Source of the DNA: an uncultured Bacteroidales bacterium
Lineage (GTDB): Bacteria > Bacteroidota > Bacteroidia > Bacteroidales > Paludibacteraceae
Direction of reading: 5' to 3'
Assembly: GCA_937910305.1 (NCBI GenBank)
Contig: CALEPS010000071.1
Coordinates: 1 to 9,531, forward strand
DNA: 9,531 nt
Positions 1 to 7,000 of this stretch are shown here, piece after piece. A program made the translations under genes and the position numbers. Below the pieces are notes generated by a model. That model was not told where the DNA came from and searched no databases. It saw only the letters and a program-made list of their open reading frames with translations. Position 1 is the first letter of the stretch. Every line of letters begins with the position of its first letter.

Positions 1-1221
1 CGCCAATACGGGGCGGTCCTTTATCGTCAGATGGAGTGTTGCCACCGAGTCGCATCCGGCAGCGTTGGTAGTGGTATAGGTATAGGTGCCGGAAGCGGTA
101 TAGGTCTTGCCGTTCCAGGTATAGCTCTCGTATTCCGTCCGGGTCTCCTCGCTCGCGGTCGGAAGGTTAAGCGTCAGATGGAGCGTGACCAAAGAGTCGC
201 ATCCGGCAGCGGTCTTACCGGGATAGGTGTAGTTGCCACTTTGGGTATAGGTCTGTCCGCGCCATACGAAGGACGTACCGCATAACTCCGCTACGGTATC
301 CACTGCGTAAGCCTGATTGACCGTCAGAACGAGGGTGAAGATCGTATCCACCGTTGCTCCCGGGACGGTATCGAGAGTGTAGGTATTGCCCTCGGTATAG
401 GAATTACCGCGCCAGAGGAAAGGCAGGTCGTTGGAACAAACGGTCTCGCGGAGCGTATCTTTGCGCAGATGTTTGATCGTCAGGAAGAGGTTGACCACCG
501 AATCGCATCCTGCTATATTCTTCCCTTCCCAAGCGCCGACATAGCCTCCGTTGCCGGAGGTATAGGTAGCGCCATGCCATACATATTTGTCATACGCCGT
601 AACACGGATATTCGTCGGGTCGCTTGCCTCATTGATTGTCACACTCAGAGTAACGACAGAGTCGCAACCGTTAGCAGTTACGAAATGACGGGTATAGGTG
701 CCGGAATCATAGATCATCGTATCTCCGGCCACGGGGTCTGACCATTTATACTCGCCGCACGTCGATACCGCAGGCAGCGTGATATCATACACCTGACAAG
801 TGAAGACGTACGGACGTATCTCCGCCGTAGCGCCATTCTCATGGGCGGAGAAATAGAGATAACGCACTTCCTCGTCCTCCGCCGCCTCAGCGAGCGTCCA
901 GCGCCAACCCATGCGGCAGTTCTCCGAAACCATAATAGCCGGAAGGGTATCATTGACGGAAATCAACTCGGGAATAGGACCGAACGCCGTGTCAGGGAAA
1001 TAATATACAGTAGCGGGCAGATGCTCCGCCTCTATCTTGAAATAATTCTCCACCCCGTCAGATACGGATGCCGTCGCGGTATCCGCAATAAGGGTAGCAT
1101 TGCTATAATTGGTGCCCAGGCTCACATGAGACACCTGCGCGTAAGAAAAAACGGGTACGAGCAGACATAGCAACGCTATCGCGCATGACAACACGTACCC
1201 TATTTTATGTTCACTCTCCAT
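1..1221 (-). CDS. Secreted GCDS-repeat surface protein, 3' end missing
   Basis: The frame is open from the ATG at 1221 to the window edge (407 codons), so the C-terminus is not seen. Residues 8-29 form a signal peptide (hydrophobic core, then FSYAQ), which predicts export. Residues 31-140 form a globular domain with NATLI near the start and RYLYF near the end, resembling the repeats of the neighbouring 616-residue protein. Residues 150-401 hold five repeats of about 49 residues with the pattern Y-x-W-x-G-x-(S/T)YT...GCDS-[VL]-V-x-L-x-L-T-[IV]. GCDS occurs at 185, 238, 340 and 389, and the third repeat has lost it. An in-frame ATG at 1239 would add six residues, but it lies only about 8 bases from the predicted transcription start, so 1221 is preferred. 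The gene has its own promoter. GCDS-type repeats are common in Bacteroidota secreted proteins; adhesion or surface display is inference. Confidence 0.9.
   Translation of the reverse strand, partial: MESEHKIGYVLSCAIALLCLLVPVFSYAQVSHVSLGTNYSNATLIADTATASVSDGVENYFKIEAEHLPATVYYFPDTAFGPIPELISVNDTLPAIMVSENCRMGWRWTLAEAAEDEEVRYLYFSAHENGATAEIRPYVFTCQVYDITLPAVSTCGEYKWSDPVAGDTMIYDSGTYTRHFVTANGCDSVVTLSVTINEASDPTNIRVTAYDKYVWHGATYTSGNGGYVGAWEGKNIAGCDSVVNLFLTIKHLRKDTLRETVCSNDLPFLWRGNSYTEGNTYTLDTVPGATVDTIFTLVLTVNQAYAVDTVAELCGTSFVWRGQTYTQSGNYTYPGKTAAGCDSLVTLHLTLNLPTASEETRTEYESYTWNGKTYTASGTYTYTTTNAAGCDSVATLHLTIKDRPVLA
25..64 (-). repeat. Direct DNA repeat, copy 1 (partner 172-211)
   Basis: This 40-base stretch matches 172-211 with only about six mismatches, including an identical GAGTCGCATCCGGCAGCG block. 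The two copies are 147 bases (49 codons) apart, exactly one repeat unit. This indicates recent duplication or gene conversion between repeats 4 and 5 of the GCDS array. Confidence 0.85.
172..211 (-). repeat. Direct DNA repeat, copy 2 (partner 25-64)
   Basis: Second copy of the near-identical 40-base block that encodes the GCDS(V/L) and TLHLT strand of a repeat unit. Homologous recombination between the copies would delete or add one 49-residue unit in frame. Confidence 0.85.
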
Positions 1222-1360
1222 TTCCTCGCTTATGTACATACTTAAAAAGCGTGCAAAGATACAATTTTTCTATGATATATACAAATATTTTTATTCTTTT
1301 TTTCGTTTTTTCCGTATAAAATCACCTTTTACGCATAAAATAAATATAAAATATTCTATT
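1222..1360. other. AT-rich intergenic region
   Basis: This 139-base gap between the 616-residue gene and the GCDS-repeat gene is the only intergenic region longer than 20 bases. It is very AT-rich. On the minus strand it contains A-tracts (about 1288-1312) just upstream of the promoter -33 element, which could act as an UP-like element. I see no convincing intrinsic terminator for the upstream operon and no small ORF worth calling. Confidence 0.7.
1254..1285 (-). promoter_or_regulatory. Bacteroidota primary-sigma promoter for the GCDS-repeat gene
   Basis: On the minus strand TTTG (1285-1282) is followed by 20 bases and then TATCTTTG (1261-1254). This matches the established Bacteroides consensus of a -33 TTTG and a -7 TAnnTTTG at the usual 19-21 base spacing. 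Transcription should start near 1247-1249. That leaves a leader of about 26 bases to the ATG at 1221, and almost none to the alternative ATG at 1239, which favours the 1221 start. Confidence 0.85.
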
Positions 1361-3211
1361 TTACTGCACCTCGATTTGTATTGTTTCGTTCGGTCCCATG
1401 AGGGTATATACGCCCGGGGAGAGGGTGATAGAGCGTTGAGAAGCCGTAGTCATATCCAGAGTCCGGATGGGCGTCCGGGAGGCGATATTATCCGCCGGAC
1501 CGGAGTACAGATTGAGCGTCTGCGAGACAGAAACGCGCACGATATACGGCTGTCCGGAAGATGTTTTTTCTCCGTCACAGGTGACCGAAACCGTAGCTGC
1601 CGGATATACCACCGGCGCCGGATCTTCCTCCTCCGGTGCCGTAGTGGAGATCACCATTGTCCCGGGATCTCTTGGGTTAAAACGGATATAGAGATAACCA
1701 TCTTCGTCTGTCTCTTCTGCCCATCTTGCCAAGTCTGTCGCAGGGATTGTGAAGGACCCGTTTTTCTGTATTGTAATTTTTCTGAGATACCCACTGGTGG
1801 TTCCGAACGAACAGTTGCTGCCAAAAAAGGTAGGGCATGTGCCGGATGCGTTTCTCCATTGGAAAGTCATGTCACCGTCCTTCCATTCGTCATAATAAAA
1901 ACGGTAATATACTGCACCATAAGACCCCTTTTGTACCGATACAGAAGTTCTCGGTCTCGTAATCTCCGTAGCATTATTCAAGCAAGCAGAATGTTCCCAT
2001 ATCCGGGGTGTGATAGTGGTCTTTACGGAACATTCAAACCGGATATAAAGATACTGCGATGTTGCTTGGGACCAAAGGGATTTCATCTCAGAGGGAAGAA
2101 CACCATACCAATGGCCTGCATCATTCTTATGGAATTGATACGAAGCGATAGCGTTCTCCTTGGTGAAATCATGTGTTGTACCGATATACATCCGGAAGAT
2201 ATGATCGGTAGGGGTCGTGAAAATCACTGCGGTATCCCATGTATAAGGAATAGCATACAATGCTTCGTCAAAACCGTTGGAAGGCACCGCTGTTGCCTTA
2301 TCATAACGAAGCAACGTAGCTCCTCCCTCCGGTGGCGCCATCGGGACACGTTCGATCGTCAGTACACCGTCGCTTTCGCTTTCCCATTTGACGAAATACA
2401 TACCTGCCTCATTCTCATATTCCGGATTAGAGACATATTCATGTAGTAAAGTGCTGGATACTTTCAATGTATCATGACCGGCATTTAACAGAGCGGCATC
2501 AATGATACTGCCATCAGTAAGATCCGTAGGGTCAAAATCACATTTATTAGCAATAGCTATGCTACATGTACCGATACCGCTCCATACATAGCGGATTGAG
2601 TCATCCTGCCATTGTACGTAAGGTACGACCACATGCCGGTTTGCATCGTGAGCCTTAACCTGTATTGTATCGCCCAGATGCATGAACTTGGCATTCATAC
2701 AATTGGTAAACATATCATCAGGTGCGATACTGATTGTTCCTGCAGATTTATAGGTTACTTTTACAAAAACCTGCACGTTGTAGTCTATGCCCGTCTTGAG
2801 CAACAAATCGCGATACTCCTTGCCTATCGCCAGATAGTAGCAGAAATTGTCATTATCGTCCTTCCCTGTTTTCAAGGCAGGTTTGTGAGGCATATCCAGT
2901 TGGATGCCACTTCCTGAATTAGGACAGAAGAGACTACATAAGATAGAATCCTCATACACGCCGGATGTACAACTGAAATCCATCTCCACCTCCGGTTTGG
3001 GGTCTGTCTGATTTTGAGGCACGAAAAACACAGAAAGCGGCAGATCGTAGGTCCAAGCTGTGTACCAAACGGTCTTCGGGAAAGGACCCGTGATTGTTTC
3101 CTTGAAGTTGTCCCCAAGCGGTTTAGCCGTTGCACATGTCGTACCCGGCAGAGCAGCATAAGCCGCTATGCCGAAGAGGGTAAACAATAGTGATAAAAAA
3201 GTTTTTTTCAT
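1361..3211 (-). CDS. Secreted four-domain repeat protein of unknown function (616 aa)
   Basis: Residues 1-20 are a clear signal peptide (MKKTFLSLLF core, AYA-A cleavage region), so the protein leaves the cytoplasm. By eye I divide the mature part into four divergent copies of one domain: about 22-164, 165-290, 291-407 and 408-527. Copies tend to begin with C-x-x-A (C26, C171, C410; absent in copy 3) and end with a YLYIRF-like strand (YFVKW, YLYIRF, YLYIRF) followed by a short G/T-x-I strand. Copies 2 and 4 share GTC-x7-C (C216/C224 and C459/C467), a possible disulfide. A Glu/Pro linker near 527-535 leads to a C-terminal segment ending in SPGVYTL and IQIEV, loosely like the last strands of a type IX secretion C-terminal domain. 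The start codon overlaps the upstream stop (ATGA), implying coupled translation. No catalytic motif is seen. A carbohydrate- or protein-binding surface role is possible but unproven. Confidence 0.93.
   Translation of the reverse strand: MKKTFLSLLFTLFGIAAYAALPGTTCATAKPLGDNFKETITGPFPKTVWYTAWTYDLPLSVFFVPQNQTDPKPEVEMDFSCTSGVYEDSILCSLFCPNSGSGIQLDMPHKPALKTGKDDNDNFCYYLAIGKEYRDLLLKTGIDYNVQVFVKVTYKSAGTISIAPDDMFTNCMNAKFMHLGDTIQVKAHDANRHVVVPYVQWQDDSIRYVWSGIGTCSIAIANKCDFDPTDLTDGSIIDAALLNAGHDTLKVSSTLLHEYVSNPEYENEAGMYFVKWESESDGVLTIERVPMAPPEGGATLLRYDKATAVPSNGFDEALYAIPYTWDTAVIFTTPTDHIFRMYIGTTHDFTKENAIASYQFHKNDAGHWYGVLPSEMKSLWSQATSQYLYIRFECSVKTTITPRIWEHSACLNNATEITRPRTSVSVQKGSYGAVYYRFYYDEWKDGDMTFQWRNASGTCPTFFGSNCSFGTTSGYLRKITIQKNGSFTIPATDLARWAEETDEDGYLYIRFNPRDPGTMVISTTAPEEEDPAPVVYPAATVSVTCDGEKTSSGQPYIVRVSVSQTLNLYSGPADNIASRTPIRTLDMTTASQRSITLSPGVYTLMGPNETIQIEVQ
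1364..1609 (-). other. C-terminal beta domain, possibly a divergent type IX sorting domain
   Basis: Residues 535-616 of the 616-residue protein read as a small all-beta domain. The strands include VRVSVSQTLNLYSG, RTPIRTLDM, QRSITLSPGVYTL and ETIQIEVQ. The SPGVYTL...IQIEV ending recalls the G-[VT]-Y-x-[VL]...V-x-V ending of type A C-terminal domains. The usual YPNP entry motif and the closing Lys are missing, so a sorting role is only a possibility. Confidence 0.4.
1631..3148 (-). repeat. Four divergent copies of a YLYIRF-type domain
   Basis: Residues 22-527 of the 616-residue protein show recurring landmarks in the same order. These are an N-terminal C-x-x-A or ATAV strand, an aromatic strand (VWYTAW, VVVPYVQW, YAIPYTW, VYYRFYY), then in copies 2 and 4 a GTC-x7-C pair, and finally a closing aromatic strand (YFVKW, YLYIRF, YLYIRF). 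Copy 1 is the most diverged. No near-identical DNA blocks were noticed between the copies, so the duplication looks old. Confidence 0.6.
3208..3211 (-). promoter_or_regulatory. ATGA stop-start overlap (translational coupling)
   Basis: The TGA that ends the 267-residue gene shares bases with the ATG that starts the 616-residue gene. Such four-base overlaps usually mean that terminating ribosomes re-initiate, giving a linked dosage of the two proteins. Confidence 0.85.
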
Positions 3212-4011
3212 TGCACTTTATTTTGTTTTCTTAGTCTCATTTTAGCGATACCGTAACCGAGGACAAGGAAGAGCATCCAGTGCCAAGGAGCATCGCCGAG
3301 GGGAACTCCGGGTTCGTACTCGGATAGTTTCACCCATTCTGAACCGTTCCAGATAACCGTATAGCCAAGTAGCGGATCTAAACGCGTATCATTGAGCTCA
3401 ACTGCCACCCAGCCGTCTTCTCCTTTATACCACCATCCTTCGGCATCTTCCTCCCAATCGCCTTCATCTCCGTCATCAGCACTCGGCATGCGTCTCGGTC
3501 CCATTCCGTAGCGGGTAGTCCCGGCGGTTTCAGCAGCCGAAGACGAAGCAAAGGACGTAGTAGCCAGTGCCAACGAAGGCATCGATACGGAGCCACCGCT
3601 ATAGGCTATACCTCGTGAACCTCCCTTGCCCCCGGCAGCGGAAGCAGCAATTCCGCCCCCGCCTCCGTTTCCGGAACCGATCGTATGAACGGTTGCGGAC
3701 GAGGTAGTATGAATAGCGGTTACAGGTGAGGAGTTATGGGCATAGGACGCATGTCCGTAATGCGCATAGCTCCGTACTGCGCTTCCGCTGATCATCGGCG
3801 CGGTTGCTTGCCGCGTCGGCGCAGATACCATCGGTACTGTAGCGGACGAGTGGGTGCCATAAGACACCGCGCCCGGACGCACCGTTACATCGTATTTTAT
3901 CTCGTGTTCCTCTTGTACTGTGCCGTAAATCGCCAACATCCATATAGCAACGATTATAGCACCAAGAGCCACTATCATCCCCAAACGGGGAGTGTTATTT
4001 TCTTTTCTCAT
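3208..4011 (-). CDS. Bitopic membrane protein with Gly/Ser/Ala-rich stalk and PLGD C-terminal anchor (267 aa)
   Basis: A basic N-terminus (MRKENNTPRL) is followed by a hydrophobic segment at 11-31 without an obvious cleavage site, so it is probably a membrane anchor. Residues 45-165 are low-complexity, rich in Ser, Ala, Thr, Gly, His and Tyr, with a SYAHYGHASYAHN patch and a Gly run at 115-120. Residues 178-230 are acidic and Trp-rich (W186, W193, W194, W201, W221, W226). The C-terminus has PLGDAPWHW at 237-245, a hydrophobic stretch to about 256 and a basic tail (KMRLRKQNK). That tri-part tail resembles C-terminal sorting or anchoring signals, and in my recollection PLGDG-type tails recur in Bacteroidota proteins of unknown function. 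The gene lies 20 bases after the giant repeat gene and overlaps the next gene, so it is in the middle of an operon. A role in anchoring or handling the two secreted partners is inference. Confidence 0.88.
   Translation of the reverse strand: MRKENNTPRLGMIVALGAIIVAIWMLAIYGTVQEEHEIKYDVTVRPGAVSYGTHSSATVPMVSAPTRQATAPMISGSAVRSYAHYGHASYAHNSSPVTAIHTTSSATVHTIGSGNGGGGGIAASAAGGKGGSRGIAYSGGSVSMPSLALATTSFASSSAAETAGTTRYGMGPRRMPSADDGDEGDWEEDAEGWWYKGEDGWVAVELNDTRLDPLLGYTVIWNGSEWVKLSEYEPGVPLGDAPWHWMLFLVLGYGIAKMRLRKQNKVQ
3211..3303 (-). other. C-terminal PLGD / hydrophobic / basic tail
   Basis: Residues 237-267 of the 267-residue protein show the order short motif (PLGDAPW), hydrophobic helix (HWMLFLVLGYGIA) and basic end (KMRLRK). 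This is the layout of PEP-CTERM, LPXTG and related sorting tails. No sortase, exosortase or rhombosortase gene is visible here, so it could equally be a plain second transmembrane segment. Confidence 0.55.
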
Positions 4012-4031
4012 TATTTCAGACTAATACCTTA

Positions 4032-7000
4032 TTATCTTTTTACTTCCTTACCGGTTGCATCATACAGACGGCCATTTATCTCGATGAAGATCTTCTGATT
4101 GATCATCAACTTGCGCGCCTTGGTACTCTGTACTTGGTCACTTTGTCCGTTTTGCAGGTCTGTTGCCACGTTCGGCGCCTTGAACTGACCTTGGATAAAG
4201 AACCTGCCGCGGGTAGTGCCTTCTGCTGCCTCGTACGAATAATCGGACGAGAGCAGGTCTGTCTTCGCGCCGGTCTCATTATCGATAAGCCATACGTATG
4301 CCATACGATTGAGCCAATCATTATCGCGGAGCGAGAAAGTCAGTTCTTGCGTAGCCGGACTATAGACAGTCAGGGCGACCCCGCTCTCGAGCAGCGAGTC
4401 AGCCACGCCGGCAAACGCCATCTCTCCGTACGCGTGCGAACTATAGATTATTGCGCGTGACGCAGTGAGTGATTGTTTCGCCACATCTATTCCGGTCTTG
4501 TAGGTTTGCTCATAACGCATCGGATGGCTATAAATGCTGGTCTGGTCGCCTTCGCCGTCCGCATTCAAGATATCCAGATGGATCCACTGGATCCGCTCCG
4601 GCTCTTCTGCAGCAGGAACACGACGACGCGGAGCAGGAGCAACCTCGGCGGCTACCGATGACGCAAAGGATATATAGCCGTTCTTTGAGGTCTGATAAGC
4701 AAATGTCTTTGCCGGAGCGATAGTAGTCATCGGCTCTTGCTCGAAGGTCCCATCCAACTGCATCCAGCTAACCGTCATTCCTTCCGGTGCGGGATCGTTC
4801 GTATAGGTACTGGTCAGAGGCGATACGATCACATTCCATCCGTTGTTGACAGTTTGGCTGCCGGCTGTGTACGACACAGCTACTTTATTCGTCAGAGCAG
4901 TCAGATCAACCGGGAAATAGAACTCACGGTAATAATTTACGCCGGAATACATCTCGTATCCCTTTCCTGCTGCGACAGAGGCTGTGCCGTTAAGGGTTTT
5001 CCAGTTGTCTCCCACACCTTTCTCGGCACGGCTGGACTCGTCGTAATAACGCAGTATCCATCCGCTGGAGGTTGCATATTTGGGGTTTGCGCCGTCGGAC
5101 AGACGTATCTCTTCCAGCGTGATTTCCGATGACAGCGGCAGACCGAACTGGAAGTAACCGGATTTATCCAAAATGATACGCGTGTAGAACACCTTGGTGG
5201 TAGTGGCAATAGTACCGTTGTTGACTAACTCTGCGGCACCGGCGGGAGTCGTACGCAGGAAGATCGTGTCCGCAGTCAGCGTCTTGCCGCTATTGACAAC
5301 CAGTTTGGCATCAGGAGCCACATAGATGTTCTTTGCTACCGTGTTAGCGTTTACCGTCAGCGTGGTTCCTTTGACATAGAGTGATTTCGTCTGGTCGGCA
5401 CTCAGTTCCGTCGGAGAGGTAACCGCTTGAGGAATAACATAGGTATGCTTGCTGACGACCTCTCCTTCCGCACTTGTTTTGCGCACTATGATGGCATAAT
5501 TGTCACCCGGCTCTCCCTCATACGGAACCGACATTGTCCGGTCCGCAGCGCGGTTTTTATCCCGGGCATATTGCGTGCCGTTGATATAATATGGCCAGTC
5601 GTTAGCCGCCCAGCCGGATACATTGAGCGTCAAGGTCTTTGCCGTATTGTTCACATCCACGATGTCCGCATAGAAGCCTGTCTCGGTACTTTCCCATTTA
5701 GCGTACAAAGTCGTATTGGTTGTGACAGTCTCCGTCTCAAAGTTCCAAGCGTTAGTACATGCATCTTCTTTGTACCAACCGCCGAAAGTGTAGCCATCTG
5801 CTGTTGGAGCAGTAGGGTCAGTGACCTTATCGTCTTTCTTAACGATTTGTGCAGAAGGAGCTGTGCCGTGTCCATTGGCATCGAACGTAACGGTATATGC
5901 CTCGGCGACTTCGTACATATACGGGTCTTCGCCGGTGAGCGGCAGGACATGGTAGTTCGTTGCGCAGTTGGCTTCGAGGTCGGTGCTGTGAACATAGTAA
6001 CCACCCTTGAGAGTAAATGTACCTGCTGTTTTTGCCAATTCTTTACTCTTTCCGCTGAACAGACCGCCATTAACTGTTGCAGAAACAGAAGCATTGCTTG
6101 CATAGATGGCATAGACTTCCGTGGCTGTACCTGTGGCGACAGCAGAGTATGTACCGCTATTGATGGTAAATTTTCCACTATTGTCAGAAAGGAGAGTATA
6201 GCAGTTGCCGGTTCCGGTAGTAGTAGCGGTAATGGTAGCATTGGAAAGAGTTGCTGTTCCGCGCGTATATATACCTCGCACACTACCTGTTCCACTTGCC
6301 TTGATTTCGCCTCCGGTCACTGTCAGTCCACATTTCGTGTTATATAAATACATACCATACGCATAGGTCCCTGCACGTTTAGCCTCGATAGTACCCGCTG
6401 ACATAACTACGGAATTTGTATTACTGCTTTTGTCATAAATACCACAAGCACGATTTGCAGAAGCACTTGTAGAGTAGGTATTCTCTGCATAGATAGTACC
6501 TCCTTCTATATTCAACGAACCGGCAACGAGATTTATTACGGACATATACACGGTACTGCTTGCAATACGCGATATCTTGCCGTTTGTACCACTATCGCGT
6601 ATCGTAACCGTCTTACCTGAAGCACTTATTTTGAACACACCTATAGATGTTGTATTTGTGCTTGATATAGTCTTTCCGTTCAAGTCAATGGTCATTGCTG
6701 CAGATATGGTTATCTCGCTTTCTACAGCATCATCTTGCAATATTGTAACCACGGCATCGGTCTTACCGTTGGCGAACGTGATAGCATCTGCAACAGAGGC
6801 ATAATAGGTCGTATTGCCGCTGACAGTGACGGAAGCCACGGTAGGAGCGGTACTATAGGTCGCCGTATAGGTTGTATTGCCGGAGATAGCACCAACAGCC
6901 GGTGTCCATGTGCTGAATGTATAAACTCCGTCAGCATCGGCTACTTTAGTTGGTGTTTCGCCGTTGTAGGTCGGTGTGATGCCGTACTCAACATTCTCAT

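Larger units (their letters stand above)
19..774 (-). repeat. Five tandem GCDS repeats of about 49 residues
   Basis: The units cover residues 150-197, about 203-250, 254-302, 303-352 and 353-401 of the protein starting at 1221. Each has an aromatic beta-strand motif (YKW, YVW, FLW, FVW, YTW), then a G-x-(S/T)YT-x-(S/G)G turn, and ends in GCDS plus an L-x-L-T strand. The third copy reads VDTIFTLVLT where the others have GCDS. The array may continue past the window edge. Confidence 0.9.

Noticed and set aside
1312..1335. Imperfect inverted repeat after the 616-residue gene as a terminator
   Set aside because: The arms (CGTATAAAA and TTTTACG) pair imperfectly and are almost all A-T. In the minus-strand transcript they are followed by A-runs instead of a U-tract.
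1232..2446. 404-codon plus-strand open frame
   Set aside because: It lies antisense to the 616-residue secreted protein. Its translation is rich in Arg, Cys and Ile with no signal peptide or domain, and it also runs through the promoter region. It is a shadow of the real gene.
3200..3211. Poly-A tract after the ATG of the 616-residue gene as a phase-variation switch
   Set aside because: Seven A bases encode the usual Lys-Lys start of a signal peptide. The tract is short and ordinary for Bacteroidota.
5651..6295. 214-codon minus-strand frame inside the giant gene
   Set aside because: It is an out-of-frame reading of the repetitive beta-helix coding sequence, giving Leu/Gln/Pro runs. The in-frame product shows clear family features.
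5427..6347. 306-codon plus-strand open frame
   Set aside because: It is antisense to the beta-helix segment. The Ser/Thr/Gly repeats on the coding strand leave few stops on the other strand. The Cys-rich translation has no recognisable domain.
5910..6842. Pectate lyase or other polysaccharide lyase enzyme
   Set aside because: The segment is beta-helix-like, but I could not find catalytic residues, and such helices are common as non-enzymatic spacers in large surface proteins.
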